Shown in pieces: positions 16,869 through 27,054 of a stretch of 64,000 nt of DNA. A program made the position numbers and the translations under genes. The notes under the pieces are model-generated. The model made no database searches. It had not been told where the DNA came from and worked only from the letters and a program-made list of their open reading frames with translations. The stretch is from Bacteroidaceae bacterium (GTDB taxonomy: Bacteria > Bacteroidota > Bacteroidia > Bacteroidales > Bacteroidaceae), in the NCBI GenBank assembly GCA_017560125.1, contig JAFYOS010000025.1, positions 1 through 64,000 on the forward strand, written 5' to 3'. Within the stretch, counting starts at the first letter, position 1, and every line of letters begins with the position of its first letter.

Positions 16869-18371
16869 ATGGACAACAGACTTTACATTTTTGACACCAC
16901 GCTCCGCGACGGAGAGCAGGTGCCCGGATGCCAGTTGAACACAGTGGAAAAAATTCAGGTGGCAAAGCAATTGGAAATGCTCGGAGTCGATGTCATCGAG
17001 GCAGGTTTCCCCATATCGAGCCCCGGCGACTTCAACTCGGTTATCGAAATATCTAAAGCCGTTACATGGCCCACAATATGCGCCCTCACACGTGCTGTCG
17101 AGAAGGATATCGACTGTGCTGCCGAGGCATTGAAATATGCTAAGCGCAAACGTATCCACACTGGTATCGGTACCAGTCCCTCGCACATCAAGTACAAGTT
17201 CAACAGCACCCCCGAGGAGATTATTGAGCGTGCTGTGGCTGCCGTTAAGTATGCCAAGCGCTATGTAGATGATGTGGAATTCTATGCCGAGGATGCAGGC
17301 CGCACCGACAACGAATACCTCGCACGTGTCATAGACGCTGTGTGCAAGGCTGGTGCTACCGTATGTAACATCCCCGACACAACAGGTTTCCGCACTCCCT
17401 ACGAGTATGGCGAGAAGATTAAATACCTCTACGAGAATGTAGATGCATTCGCAGCAGGTCGCGCAATCCTCTCTACCCACTGCCACAACGACCTCGGTAT
17501 GGCTACAGCCAACACCGTAGCAGGTGTGCTCAACGGTGCACGCCAGGTGGAGGTTACCATCAACGGTATCGGCGAGCGTGCAGGTAACACATCGCTCGAG
17601 GAGGTTGCAATGATCTTCAAGACACACCCCGACCTTGGCATCCAGACCAACATTAACACACAGAAGATATATCCCACAAGCCGTATGGTATCGAGCCTTA
17701 TGAACATGCCCGTACAGGCAAACAAGGCCATCGTGGGACGCAACGCATTCGCACACTCATCGGGTATTCACCAGGACGGCGTGCTGAAGAACGTGTGTAC
17801 ATACGAGATTATGGACCCCAAAGAGGTGGGTATCGACGACAACGCAATCGTATTGACAGCACGCAGTGGTCGTGCAGCCCTCAAGCACCGTCTTTCTGTG
17901 CTCGGCATCGAGGTTGAGGGCGAGAAGCTCAACGAGATTTACGAGCAGTTCCTCCGCCTTGCCGACAAGAAGAAGGAGATTAACGACGACGATATCTTGA
18001 TGCTCGCAGGTGCAGACCGTAGCACAAACAAGGGTATCAAGCTCGAATACCTTCAGGTTACCACCGGCGTCAACCTGCGTTCGGTTGCAAGCATCGGCTT
18101 GCGCATAGCAGGTGAGCTCTTCGAGGCAGCCGCTACCGGCAACGGTCCCGTAGATGCAGCCATCAGCGCGTTGAAGCAGATTATCAAACGCGAAATGACA
18201 TTGCGCGAGTTCACCATCCAGGCTATCAGCAAGGGCAGCGACGATGTAGGTAAAGTACACATGCAGGTTGAGTACAACGGAGTAAACTACTACGGCTTCG
18301 GAGCTAACACCGACATCATATCTGCATCGGTTGAAGCATATATTGACTGTATAAACAAATTCCGCGATTAA
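16869..18371 (+). CDS. leuA: 2-isopropylmalate synthase
   Basis: A 500-residue enzyme that condenses acetyl-CoA with 2-oxoisovalerate, the first committed step of leucine synthesis. The start has the HMGL-family signature '[14 protein letters not shown]'. The TIM barrel runs to about residue 270 and includes '[15 protein letters not shown]' and '[15 protein letters not shown]'. After '[11 protein letters not shown]' comes the C-terminal leucine-binding regulatory domain (about 380-500), so feedback inhibition by leucine is expected. It is the first gene of a tight operon, with leuC 6 bases downstream. Confidence 0.97.
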   Translation: MDNRLYIFDTTLRDGEQVPGCQLNTVEKIQVAKQLEMLGVDVIEAGFPISSPGDFNSVIEISKAVTWPTICALTRAVEKDIDCAAEALKYAKRKRIHTGIGTSPSHIKYKFNSTPEEIIERAVAAVKYAKRYVDDVEFYAEDAGRTDNEYLARVIDAVCKAGATVCNIPDTTGFRTPYEYGEKIKYLYENVDAFAAGRAILSTHCHNDLGMATANTVAGVLNGARQVEVTINGIGERAGNTSLEEVAMIFKTHPDLGIQTNINTQKIYPTSRMVSSLMNMPVQANKAIVGRNAFAHSSGIHQDGVLKNVCTYEIMDPKEVGIDDNAIVLTARSGRAALKHRLSVLGIEVEGEKLNEIYEQFLRLADKKKEINDDDILMLAGADRSTNKGIKLEYLQVTTGVNLRSVASIGLRIAGELFEAAATGNGPVDAAISALKQIIKREMTLREFTIQAISKGSDDVGKVHMQVEYNGVNYYGFGANTDIISASVEAYIDCINKFRD

Positions 18372-18377
18372 GAAGAA

Positions 18378-19772
18378 ATGAACACACTTTTTGACAAAAT
18401 ATGGGATTCGCACATCGTTCACAAAGTGGAAGATGGCCCCACACAATTATACATAGACAGACTGTATTGTCACGAAGTAACATCGCCACAGGCTTTTGAT
18501 GACCTCAGAAGCCGTGGCATCAAATGTCTTCGTCCCGACAAGATCTACTGCATGCCCGACCACAACATACCGACACAAAACCAGGACAAACCCATCGAGG
18601 AACCTGTTTCGCGTCATCAGGTGGAAACGCTGACACGCAATGCTCACGAATTCGGGCTCACACACTTCGGCATGAAGCACCCCAAGAACGGCATCATACA
18701 CGTGGTGGGCCCCGAGCTCGGACTCACACTCCCCGGCATGACAATCGTTTGCGGCGACTCGCACACCTCTACACACGGAGCAATGGGTGCCATCGCATTC
18801 GGCATCGGCACAAGCGAGGTGGGCATGGTGCTTGCATCGCAGTGCATCCTGCAGCAGAAGCCCAAGTCGATGCGCATAACCGTTGACGGCGAGCTTGGCA
18901 AGGGTGTAACAGCAAAGGACGTTGCCCTCTACATCATTTCGAAGATGACCACCAGCGGCGCTACCGGCTATTTCGTGGAGTACGCAGGTTCGGCCATCCG
19001 TTCGATGAGCATGGAGAGCCGCCTTACACTCTGTAACCTCTCTATCGAGATGGGCGCACGCGGTGGTATGGTTGCTCCCGACGAGATTACATTCGAATAC
19101 ATCAAGGGACGCGAGTATGCACCCCAGGGCGAGGAGTGGGACAAGGCTGTTGCCTACTGGAAGACACTCCCCAGCGACGCAGATGCAGTGTTCGACAAGG
19201 AGATTGTGTTCGACGCAGCCGACATCGAGCCCCGCGTAACCTATGGTACTAACCCTGGCATGGGTATAGGTATCAGCGAAGCTGTTCCCGCAGTGGAAAC
19301 AATGCCCGAAGCGGGACAGGCATCGTACATCAAGTCGCTCGAATACATGGGATTTGCTGCCGGCGAAAAGCTCGAAGGCCACCCCATCGACTACGTATTC
19401 ATCGGCTCATGCACCAACGGCCGCATCGAGGACTTCAGAGCGTTTGCCGAGATTGTAAAGGGACACAAGAAGGCCGAGAATGTAGTGACATGGATTGTAC
19501 CCGGTTCGTGGAGCGTATATCGCCAGATTGAAGAGGAAGGACTCGCCGCTATATTCGCCGAAGCAGGCTTCGAACTGCGCGAGCCCGGCTGCTCGGCATG
19601 TCTTGCCATGAACGAGGACAAGATACCCGCAGGCAAATATTCTATTTCGACCAGCAACCGTAACTTCGAAGGCCGTCAGGGCCCCGGTGCACGCACCATC
19701 CTTGCAAGCCCCTACGTTGCGGCAGCCGCAGCCATCACCGGCAAAATTACCGACCCGCGTAAATTCCTTTAA
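18378..19772 (+). CDS. leuC: 3-isopropylmalate dehydratase, large subunit
   Basis: A 464-residue aconitase-family subunit that, with LeuD, isomerises 2- to 3-isopropylmalate. The 4Fe-4S ligands are visible as the cysteine in 'IGSCTNGR' and the pair in '[10 protein letters not shown]'. The substrate loop '[20 protein letters not shown]' is intact. Length is usual. leuA ends 6 bases upstream and leuD starts 12 bases downstream. Confidence 0.97.
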   Translation: MNTLFDKIWDSHIVHKVEDGPTQLYIDRLYCHEVTSPQAFDDLRSRGIKCLRPDKIYCMPDHNIPTQNQDKPIEEPVSRHQVETLTRNAHEFGLTHFGMKHPKNGIIHVVGPELGLTLPGMTIVCGDSHTSTHGAMGAIAFGIGTSEVGMVLASQCILQQKPKSMRITVDGELGKGVTAKDVALYIISKMTTSGATGYFVEYAGSAIRSMSMESRLTLCNLSIEMGARGGMVAPDEITFEYIKGREYAPQGEEWDKAVAYWKTLPSDADAVFDKEIVFDAADIEPRVTYGTNPGMGIGISEAVPAVETMPEAGQASYIKSLEYMGFAAGEKLEGHPIDYVFIGSCTNGRIEDFRAFAEIVKGHKKAENVVTWIVPGSWSVYRQIEEEGLAAIFAEAGFELREPGCSACLAMNEDKIPAGKYSISTSNRNFEGRQGPGARTILASPYVAAAAAITGKITDPRKFL

Positions 19773-19784
19773 CAGAAAAAGACG

Positions 19785-20375
19785 ATGAAAAAAGAGAAAT
19801 TCAACATAATAAAAGACTCGTGCATTCCCCTTCCTTTGGAGAACATCGACACCGACCAGATAGTACCTGCACGCTTTCTTAAGGCCACCACACGCGAGGG
19901 CTTCGGCGAGAACCTCTTCCGCGACTGGCGCTTCGACGAGCAGGGCAACAAGATAGAGAGCTTCGTGCTGAACGACCCCACCTACTCGGGACAGATACTT
20001 GTGGCCGGAAAGAACTTCGGTTCAGGTTCGAGCCGCGAGCATGCGGCATGGGCCATCGCCGACTATGGATTCCGCGTGGTGGTATCGAGCTTCTTTGCCG
20101 ACATTCACAAGAACAACGAACTGAACAATTTTGTATTGCCCGTAGTGGTGAGCGAGGGATTCCTTCAGGAGCTCTTCGATTCCATCTATGCCAATCCCCG
20201 TACCGAGGTAATCGTAAACCTTCCCGAGCAGACAATCACAAACACTGCAACAGGAAAATCGGAGACCTTCGAGATAAACGCCTACAAGAAACATTGTCTG
20301 ATGAACGGCTTGGACGACATCGATTTCCTTCTGAGCAACAAGGACAAGATTGAAAAATGGGAGGCGACACGTTAA
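19785..20375 (+). CDS. leuD: 3-isopropylmalate dehydratase, small subunit
   Basis: A 196-residue swivel-domain subunit that completes the LeuC active site. 'ENIDTDQIVPARFL' near residue 20 and 'GKNFGSGSSREHAAWA' near residue 75 are the family signatures. Length is typical of the bacterial form. It lies between leuC (12-base gap) and leuB (21-base gap). Confidence 0.97.
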   Translation: MKKEKFNIIKDSCIPLPLENIDTDQIVPARFLKATTREGFGENLFRDWRFDEQGNKIESFVLNDPTYSGQILVAGKNFGSGSSREHAAWAIADYGFRVVVSSFFADIHKNNELNNFVLPVVVSEGFLQELFDSIYANPRTEVIVNLPEQTITNTATGKSETFEINAYKKHCLMNGLDDIDFLLSNKDKIEKWEATR

Positions 20376-20396
20376 ACCAATAAAAGAGCAGTAACA

Positions 20397-21470
20397 ATGA
20401 ACATAAAGCTAGCAGTGCTTCCCGGCGACGGAATAGGTCCCGAGATTATAGCACAAGCATTGGAAGTAACAAAGGCCGTATGCAACAAATTCGGCCACAC
20501 ATTGGAGTATAAGAAAGGACTGGTGGGTGCATGCGCCATCGACGCAACAGGCAACCCCTACCCCGACGAGACACACGAGCTCTGCATGCAGAGCGACGCA
20601 GTGCTCTTCGGTGCTGTGGGCGACCTTCGCTTCGACAACAACCCCTCGGCAAAGGTACGCCCCGAGCAGGGACTCCTTGCCATGCGCAAGAAGCTCGGCC
20701 TGTATGCCAACCTGCGCCCCGTAACCACATTCGAATCGCTCATACACAAATCGCCCCTGCGCGCCGACATCGTGAAGGGTGCCGACTTCATGTGCATACG
20801 CGAGCTCACAGGCGGTATGTACTTCGGACGTCCCCAGGGCCGTTCAGAGGATGGCAACACAGCCTATGACACCTGCGTATATACACGCGAGGAGATTGAG
20901 CGCATCGTAAAGCTCGCATACGAATATGCGATGAAGCGCCGCAAGAAGGTGACAGTGGTCGATAAGGCCAACGTGCTTGCCACATCGCGCATGTGGCGCC
21001 AGATTGCCAACGAGATTGCGCCCCAGTACCCCGAGGTGGAGACCGAATTCATGTTTGTAGATAACGCAGCAATGCGCCTCATACAGTGGCCCACATCGTT
21101 CGACGTGATGGTAACCGAGAACATGTTCGGCGACATCCTCACCGACGAAGGCTCGGTAATCACCGGCTCGATGGGACTTCTGCCCTCGGCATCTATCGGC
21201 GTTCACACATCGCTCTTCGAGCCCATTCACGGTTCATGGCCCCAGGCAGCCGGACAAAACATCGCCAACCCCTTGGCAACAATTCTGTCGGCAGCAATGA
21301 TGTTCGAGTACGCCTTCGGCCTGTTCGAAGAGGGAGCACTCATCCGCGAGGCCGTAAGCGCATCGATGGAGGCAAACGTATGCACACCCGATATACAGAC
21401 CGAAAGCGACACCAAATATGGTACAGCCGAGGTAGGCGCATGGATTGTGGACTACATTAACAACAAGTAA
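20397..21470 (+). CDS. leuB: 3-isopropylmalate dehydrogenase
   Basis: A 357-residue NAD-dependent oxidative decarboxylase, the third step of leucine synthesis. '[10 protein letters not shown]' opens the protein, '[14 protein letters not shown]' and the 'DKANVL' segment hold substrate-binding residues, and '[19 protein letters not shown]' with 'FEPIHGSWP' forms the cofactor region. It is the last gene of leuACDB. A terminator follows at 21544. Confidence 0.97.
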   Translation: MNIKLAVLPGDGIGPEIIAQALEVTKAVCNKFGHTLEYKKGLVGACAIDATGNPYPDETHELCMQSDAVLFGAVGDLRFDNNPSAKVRPEQGLLAMRKKLGLYANLRPVTTFESLIHKSPLRADIVKGADFMCIRELTGGMYFGRPQGRSEDGNTAYDTCVYTREEIERIVKLAYEYAMKRRKKVTVVDKANVLATSRMWRQIANEIAPQYPEVETEFMFVDNAAMRLIQWPTSFDVMVTENMFGDILTDEGSVITGSMGLLPSASIGVHTSLFEPIHGSWPQAAGQNIANPLATILSAAMMFEYAFGLFEEGALIREAVSASMEANVCTPDIQTESDTKYGTAEVGAWIVDYINNK

Positions 21471-21543
21471 CAGAGAGGCCGTTGAAATTACAGTAAAAAA
21501 TTACTCAAACGGTTTCCCGGTCCGCGAAACATATTCAACCACA

Positions 21544-21585
21544 AGAGCCTGCCCGATTTTACAAAAAGTCAGGCGGGCTCTTTTG
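21544..21585 (+). terminator. Intrinsic terminator of the leu operon
   Basis: An interrupted GC-rich stem (AGAGCC at 21544-21549 with GGCTCT at 21576-21581) is followed by TTTTG. Confidence 0.72.
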
Positions 21586-21631
21586 CTCAACAACCAACAA
21601 CAAAAAGCAGAGAAACAGGAGGTTACAAGTG

Positions 21632-23602
21632 ATGAAGAATATAAACGACAATATGCGTTACCTTCAATTATTGGCAAAGGAATTTCCCAATGTCCCCAAA
21701 GTGACGACAGAGATAATAAACCTTGAGGCTATACTGCAACTACCAAAATCCACAGAGCACTTTCTTGCCGACCTACACGGCGAGAACGAGGCATTCCAGC
21801 ACGTGCTGCGCAACGCCTCGGGAAACATCAAGCGCAAGGTACAGGAGACATTCGACAAGTATCTGAGCGAACAGGAGATAAAAGAGCTCTGTACACTCAT
21901 ATACTACCCCGAGGAGAAGCTCGAAATGGTAAAGCTCGAAAAGAGGGACATGAGCGATTTCTATCAGACAACGCTGAACCGCTTGATAATGGTGTGCAGA
22001 AATGTATCATCAAAATACACCCGTTCCAAGGTGCGCAAAAGCCTTCCCGAGCAGTTTGCCTTCATCATAGAGGAGCTGCTGCACGAATCGTCGGACGGGC
22101 ACAACAAGCACGAATACTACAACATCATCGTGCGCACTATCATACGCACCCGCCGAGCCGAGCCCTTCATCGTGCAGCTGTGCTACCTGATACAGCGCCT
22201 GGCGATTGACCGCCTGCACATATTGGGCGACATTTTCGACCGAGGCCCCGGTGCGCATCTCATAATGGACACCCTGTGCAACTACCACAACCTTGATATA
22301 CAGTGGGGTAACCACGACATATTGTGGATGGGAGCGGCAGCTGGCAACCCAGCATGTGCCGCAGCAGTCATAAGGCTTTCGCTGCGATATGCCAACACCA
22401 AAACCCTGGAGGACGGCTACGGCATAAACATGGTGCCGCTTGCCACATTTGCAATGGAGACATATGCAGACGACCCGTGCGACATATTCAAGCCCTTCAT
22501 CGATTTCAACGGCGAAAATTCGCCCCGACAGAAGACGCAGCGACTGATAGCTCAGATGCACAAAGCCATTGCCGTCATACAGTTCAAGCTCGAGTCGCAG
22601 CTCTATCTGCAAAACCCCGATTGGAAAATGAGCGACCGCTGCCTGCTCGAAAAAATGGATTTCGAAAATGGCACCATAGAGTACAACGGAAAGACATATC
22701 CCATAGAGGACAGATACTTCCCCACCATAGACAAGGATAACCCATACTGCCTGAACGAAGAGGAGCAGGAGATTATGGACAGCCTCGTACGTTCGTTCCG
22801 CACAAGCGAAAGGCTGCAACGCCACATGCAGTGCCTGCTGGCAAACGGCGGCATGTATGCAGTGTGCAATTCCAACCTGCTGTTCCACGCATCGATGCCT
22901 CTGAACGAGGACGGCACACTGCGCGAGGTGGAGATACAGGGACAGACCTACAAAGGCAAGGAGCTCATGCGACGCATAGAGCAGATAATAAGGCTTGCCT
23001 ACGAGGAGGGCGCCGAGGACGACGAGCGAGCATACGCCCGCGACTTCTTCTGGTATCTGTGGTGCGGTCCCGACAGCCCTCTGTTCGATAAATCGAAGAT
23101 GACAACCTTCGAACGCTACTTCATAAACAACAAGGAGGTGCACATAGAGGAGAAAGGCTGGTACTTCAAGCTGCGCGACAGAGAGGATGTGTGCGAAAGA
23201 CTGCTCGACGACTTCGAGGTTGACGGCAAGTATCGCCACATAATAAACGGTCACGTGCCCGTGAAGGTGGGCAAGGGCGAGAACCCCATAAAGGCCGGAG
23301 GCCGACTGATGGTCATCGACGGCGGCTTTGCACGTGCCTACCACTCGACCACAGGCATCGCCGGATATACCCTTGTATATCACAGCCGCGGCTTCCAGCT
23401 GGTGCAGCACGCGCCGTTCACCTCGACCGAAGAGGCTGTGCGCGAGGGAATAGATATCCAATCGACCACCTCCATTGTGGAGACATCGAACCGCCGCGTG
23501 CTTGTAGCCGACACCGACATAGGCCGCGAACTGCGCAAACAGATTGCAGAACTAGAACTACTATTGAGAGCCTACCGCAAAGGTTGGCTGAAAGAAAACT
23601 AA
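21632..23602 (+). CDS. fbp: Fructose-1,6-bisphosphatase, class III
   Basis: A 656-residue metallophosphatase-type FBPase (the Firmicutes form, also usual in Bacteroides), which makes fructose 6-phosphate in gluconeogenesis. Motifs: 'HFLADLHGENEAF' near the start, 'LHILGDIFDRGPGAH' and 'WGNHDILWMGAAAG' with metal ligands, and 'IINGHVPVKVGKGENPIKAGG' near the end. The ATG at 21632 is chosen over the GTG at 21629 because an AGGAGG ribosome site at 21617-21622 is then 9 bases away. dusB follows at 9 bases and GH43 after that, so the three may form one operon. Confidence 0.95.
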   Translation: MKNINDNMRYLQLLAKEFPNVPKVTTEIINLEAILQLPKSTEHFLADLHGENEAFQHVLRNASGNIKRKVQETFDKYLSEQEIKELCTLIYYPEEKLEMVKLEKRDMSDFYQTTLNRLIMVCRNVSSKYTRSKVRKSLPEQFAFIIEELLHESSDGHNKHEYYNIIVRTIIRTRRAEPFIVQLCYLIQRLAIDRLHILGDIFDRGPGAHLIMDTLCNYHNLDIQWGNHDILWMGAAAGNPACAAAVIRLSLRYANTKTLEDGYGINMVPLATFAMETYADDPCDIFKPFIDFNGENSPRQKTQRLIAQMHKAIAVIQFKLESQLYLQNPDWKMSDRCLLEKMDFENGTIEYNGKTYPIEDRYFPTIDKDNPYCLNEEEQEIMDSLVRSFRTSERLQRHMQCLLANGGMYAVCNSNLLFHASMPLNEDGTLREVEIQGQTYKGKELMRRIEQIIRLAYEEGAEDDERAYARDFFWYLWCGPDSPLFDKSKMTTFERYFINNKEVHIEEKGWYFKLRDREDVCERLLDDFEVDGKYRHIINGHVPVKVGKGENPIKAGGRLMVIDGGFARAYHSTTGIAGYTLVYHSRGFQLVQHAPFTSTEEAVREGIDIQSTTSIVETSNRRVLVADTDIGRELRKQIAELELLLRAYRKGWLKEN

Positions 23603-23611
23603 AACCACGGA

Positions 23612-24598
23612 ATGAAAATAGCAGATATAGAATTCGGACGCTACCCAGTGTTTCTTGCACCCATGGAGGATGTCACCGACGCAGCCTTCCGACTGATGTG
23701 CAAGGGCTTCGGCGCCGACATGGTATATACGGAGTTCGTATCGAGCGACGCGCTCATACGCGACGTAAACCGCTCGGTGCAGAAGCTGAACATCTACGAC
23801 GAGGAGCGCCCCGTAGCCATACAGATATATGGCAACGAAGTAGAACCCATGGTCGAGGCGGCCAAACGCGTTGAACAGGCACGCCCCGACATACTCGACA
23901 TAAATTTCGGTTGCCCTGTGAAAAAGGTAGCCCGCAAGGGCGCCGGTGCAGGCATGCTGCAGAACATCCCCAAGCTGCTGCAAATAACAAAAGCAGTGGT
24001 CGATGCCGTAAAGATACCCGTAACCGTAAAGACACGACTGGGCTGGGACGACAATAGCAAGGTGATAGTGGAGCTTGCCGAAGCACTGCAGGACTGCGGT
24101 ATAGCAGCCCTCACCGTTCACGGACGCACCCGTGCACAGATGTACACAGGCGAGGCCGACTGGACGCTCATAGGCAAGATAAAGGAGAACCCGCGCATGC
24201 GCATACCCATCATTGGCAACGGCGACATCACCACCCCCGAACGCGCCAAGGAGTGCTTCGACCGCTACGGAGTAGATGCCGTGATGATAGGCCGCGCCAG
24301 CTTCGGACGCCCGTGGATATTCCGCGAAGTGAAGCACTATCTTGAGCATGGCGAGCATGTAGAGCCCTTCACATTCAAAGAGACAATGGACATACTGCGC
24401 CACCAGGTGCTCGACAGCATTGAGCGACTCGACGAGCGTCGCGGCATATTGCACATACGCCGCCATCTGGCCGCCACCCCGTTGCTGAAGGGGCTCACCG
24501 ATTTCCGCCCCATGCGCATAGCCATGCTTCGCGCCGAAAAGCTCGACGAGCTCTTCGCAATACTCGACAAAATAGAAGAAACATACGGACAACCATAA
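23612..24598 (+). CDS. dusB: tRNA-dihydrouridine synthase, DusB type
   Basis: A 328-residue FMN enzyme that reduces uridines in the D-loop of tRNA. 'APMEDVTDAAFRLMCKGFGA' lies near the start, 'NFGCPVKKVARKGAGAGM' carries the catalytic cysteine, and 'VKTRLGWDD', 'VHGRTRAQMYTGEADW', 'IGNGDI' and 'MIGRASFGRPWIF' complete the FMN and substrate sites. Length is typical. It is 9 bases from fbp and 12 bases from the GH43 gene. Confidence 0.94.
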   Translation: MKIADIEFGRYPVFLAPMEDVTDAAFRLMCKGFGADMVYTEFVSSDALIRDVNRSVQKLNIYDEERPVAIQIYGNEVEPMVEAAKRVEQARPDILDINFGCPVKKVARKGAGAGMLQNIPKLLQITKAVVDAVKIPVTVKTRLGWDDNSKVIVELAEALQDCGIAALTVHGRTRAQMYTGEADWTLIGKIKENPRMRIPIIGNGDITTPERAKECFDRYGVDAVMIGRASFGRPWIFREVKHYLEHGEHVEPFTFKETMDILRHQVLDSIERLDERRGILHIRRHLAATPLLKGLTDFRPMRIAMLRAEKLDELFAILDKIEETYGQP

Positions 24599-24610
24599 AA
24601 ACAGCACACA

Positions 24611-25591
24611 ATGAGAATAATACGCACATTGATGGTGATGGTCATATGCCTTATGGCAATGACACATGCCACCGCACAAACCGGCGACACCGGAGTCGCC
24701 TTGCCCGACCAGCTGATGCTGGCCGACCCCTTCATCATAAAGCACGATGGATGGTACTACATATACGGAACATCGGACAGCGACGGAATAGCAGTTTATC
24801 GCTCGCGCGACCTGAAAAACTGGAGCGGCCGATGTGGCAACGCTAAAAAATCACTTGCACTACACAAGGACGATGTATGGGGCGAAAGGCTGTTCTGGGC
24901 GCCCGAAGTATATAAGTTTGGCGACAAATTCATCATGACCTACAGCAGTCAAGTACACATCTGCTATGCCGAATCGGACTCACCCTGCGGCCCATTTGTA
25001 CAAAAGGAGCAACGCCCCTATCTGCCCAACGAGGGTGGAATAGACGGTTCAATCTTCACCGACGACGATGGCAAGGCATACATCTTCTGGGTACGTTTCG
25101 AAGAGGGAAACATCATATGGGTAGCCGAGCTCACCCCCGACCTTAAGGAGATAAAGATGGAGACAGCCCGCAGGCTGATTGAACCGCTCGAAGGAACATG
25201 GGAAAAGAAGATGTACACCATAGCCGAAGGCCCCATCACCATAAAGCACAAAGGAAAGTACTATCTGACCTACAGCTGCAACGACTACCGTAGCCAGGAA
25301 TATGCCGTAGGACTCGCCGTAGCCGACCACCCCCTGGGCCCATACAAACGCCACGACAAAAACCCCTTGTTGCACCGCCACTGCGGTTACGCTGGCACCG
25401 GACACCATGCCATATTTCGCGATGGACGCAAATATTACATGGTCTATCACGCACACAAGGACCACACAACCGCAGAGCCCAGGCAGACACTTATAGCGCC
25501 TATTAAATTCCGCCGCGACAAGGATAACGGCAAAAATGCATACCGAATAGAGGTATCAGAAAAGATAATTATCCCGCGCATCGAAAAATAA
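24611..25591 (+). CDS. Secreted glycoside hydrolase, GH43
   Basis: A 326-residue exported five-bladed propeller enzyme. The signal peptide ends near 'THATAQ' (residue 22). The three carboxylates of GH43 are visible: Asp39 in 'LADPF', Asp145 in 'GGIDGSIF' and Glu206 in 'TIAEGPI'. Known members cleave arabinose, xylose or galactose linkages in plant polysaccharides; the substrate cannot be fixed from sequence. No SusC/SusD pair is near, so this is not a typical polysaccharide utilization locus. It follows dusB at 12 bases. Confidence 0.9.
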   Translation: MRIIRTLMVMVICLMAMTHATAQTGDTGVALPDQLMLADPFIIKHDGWYYIYGTSDSDGIAVYRSRDLKNWSGRCGNAKKSLALHKDDVWGERLFWAPEVYKFGDKFIMTYSSQVHICYAESDSPCGPFVQKEQRPYLPNEGGIDGSIFTDDDGKAYIFWVRFEEGNIIWVAELTPDLKEIKMETARRLIEPLEGTWEKKMYTIAEGPITIKHKGKYYLTYSCNDYRSQEYAVGLAVADHPLGPYKRHDKNPLLHRHCGYAGTGHHAIFRDGRKYYMVYHAHKDHTTAEPRQTLIAPIKFRRDKDNGKNAYRIEVSEKIIIPRIEK

Positions 25592-25619
25592 AAGAAAACA
25601 AAATAATTGCATATCTCAA

Positions 25620-25627
25620 TATTTTTG
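25620..25627 (+). promoter_or_regulatory. -7 box of the acyltransferase gene
   Basis: TATTTTTG fits TAnnTTTG, 46 bases before the ATG at 25674. Confidence 0.45.
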
Positions 25628-25673
25628 CCGAATATTGCATAAATGTTAAATACCGTTCAAAATAAACAAGGCT

Positions 25674-26822
25674 ATGATAAATCCCGCAGAATTTGAAGAG
25701 ATACGCCCGTATAATCCCGAGGAGCTCCCCGCTATATACGAAGAACTTATCGCCGACCCGGAATTCAAGGAGGTGATGACACGCGCATTCCCACAATTGT
25801 CATACGAACAGATTTGTGGAGCCATGAGAATGAGCAAGACCAATCTCGATTTCCAAAAGACACTTGTAAAACCATTCCTGCAAGAGCTTTTGAACAAATT
25901 GAGCAAAGGCCTCGAACTGAGCTACGACTGCAAGGAGCAACTTGGTAACGCTCTATACATTTCGAACCATAGAGATATCATACTCGACTCGGCATTCCTC
26001 GACATTGCACTTGTAAACGAGATTGACAACACGGTGGAAATTGCCATTGGCGACAACCTGCTCATACGTCCTTGGATCAAGAAGCTCGTGCGCGTAAACC
26101 GCAGTTTCATCGTTCAGCGCTCGCTCACCATGCGCGAACTGCTGGCATCGTCCAAGCGCCTGTCGTCGTACATACACTATGCCATCAACGAGAAGAAGCA
26201 GCCCGTGTGGATAGCACAACGCGAAGGACGCGCCAAGGACAGCAACGACTTCACTGCCGAGAGCGTGCTCAAGATGCTTGCCATGTATGCACCCGGCGAC
26301 CCCATCGAGGCACTGAAGGCACTGAACATTGCGCCCACATCAATGTCGTACGAGTACGACCCCTGTGACTACCTGAAGGCAAAGGAATTCCAGCAGAAAA
26401 GGGACAACCCCGAGCACAAGAAATCGCCGTTCGACGACCTGCTGAACATGCAGACCGGACTGATGGGCTACAAGGGACACATACATTTCCATGTAGCAAA
26501 ATGCATAAACGAGGAGCTCGACAAGATAGATGCCGACACCCCGAAGGGCGAAAAATTTGCTATCGCAGCTCAGATAATAGACCGCGCCATACACAGCAAC
26601 TACCACTTCTGGCCCATCAACTACTATTTCTACGAGCAGCTCACAGGCGACACACGCTTTGCCGATAAATATACCGTGGAAGAGAAGGCCAAGCTCGATG
26701 CATATCTTGCTGGCCAGATTGCCAAGGTCGATTTGCCCGAAAAGGACGAGGAATTCCTTCGCAAGAAGATTCTCGAAATGTATGCAAATCCTGTCATCAA
26801 CTATATCAAAGCGACAGAATAA
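25674..26822 (+). CDS. 1-acyl-glycerol-3-phosphate acyltransferase-like protein
   Basis: A 382-residue PlsC-like acyltransferase of the long Bacteroidetes type. The catalytic block is 'ISNHRDIILDSAFLD', with the histidine-aspartate pair, near residue 100. The glycerophosphate-binding region follows near 'VWIAQREGRAKDSND'. No clear membrane helix is seen, so it is probably a peripheral membrane enzyme of phospholipid or other glycerolipid synthesis. The C-terminal 130 residues are charged and not recognised. Own promoter and own terminator, hence probably monocistronic. Confidence 0.82.
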   Translation: MINPAEFEEIRPYNPEELPAIYEELIADPEFKEVMTRAFPQLSYEQICGAMRMSKTNLDFQKTLVKPFLQELLNKLSKGLELSYDCKEQLGNALYISNHRDIILDSAFLDIALVNEIDNTVEIAIGDNLLIRPWIKKLVRVNRSFIVQRSLTMRELLASSKRLSSYIHYAINEKKQPVWIAQREGRAKDSNDFTAESVLKMLAMYAPGDPIEALKALNIAPTSMSYEYDPCDYLKAKEFQQKRDNPEHKKSPFDDLLNMQTGLMGYKGHIHFHVAKCINEELDKIDADTPKGEKFAIAAQIIDRAIHSNYHFWPINYYFYEQLTGDTRFADKYTVEEKAKLDAYLAGQIAKVDLPEKDEEFLRKKILEMYANPVINYIKATE

Positions 26823-26840
26823 CAACCGACCATACACAAC

Positions 26841-26876
26841 AAAAAAAGAGAAACCGCAAGGGTTTCTCTTTTTTTG
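26841..26876. terminator. Bidirectional terminator
   Basis: The stem AAAGAGAAACC/GGTTTCTCTTT with loop GCAAG is flanked by A and T runs. It serves the acyltransferase gene on plus and tRNA-Gln on minus. Confidence 0.85.
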
Positions 26877-26879
26877 TTG

Positions 26880-26950
26880 TTGTCCCACGAAGATTCGAAC
26901 TTCGACAAACAGAACCAAAACCTGTTGTGCTACCATTACACCATAGGACA
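26880..26950 (-). tRNA. tRNA-Gln (anticodon TTG)
   Basis: A 71-base tRNA: acceptor stem TGTCCTA/TGGGACA, D-arm 'GGTGTAATGGTAGCAC', anticodon loop TTTTGGT with anticodon TTG (codon CAA), T-arm 'AAGTTCGAATCTT'. Discriminator A, CCA not encoded. A -7 box lies 31 bases upstream. Confidence 0.95.
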
Positions 26951-26980
26951 ATCCTAAATGCTTTCTGTTAAAAAGCTGTG

Positions 26981-26988
26981 CAAAGATA
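26981..26988 (-). promoter_or_regulatory. -7 box of tRNA-Gln
   Basis: Minus strand TATCTTTG, an exact fit to TAnnTTTG, with a TTGC at the -33 distance. Confidence 0.65.
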
Positions 26989-27054
26989 AGCCATTCCTAA
27001 TGAAATTGCAAGTACTTTCAGTTTTTATTACCCAAATATCGCGCAAAATGGCCG

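Noticed and set aside
16725-19382. Three long minus-strand frames (343, 229 and 311 codons) opposite leuA and leuC
   Set aside because: They mirror strongly biased codons of the leu genes, are rich in Cys and His in the way antisense frames are, and have no promoter or family match.
22010-23461. 483-codon minus-strand frame opposite fbp
   Set aside because: Fully antisense to a clear class III FBPase; composition typical of a shadow frame.
24611-25591. Polysaccharide utilization locus around the GH43 gene
   Set aside because: No SusC, SusD, sensor or sigma/anti-sigma genes are nearby; the neighbours are fbp, dusB and an acyltransferase.
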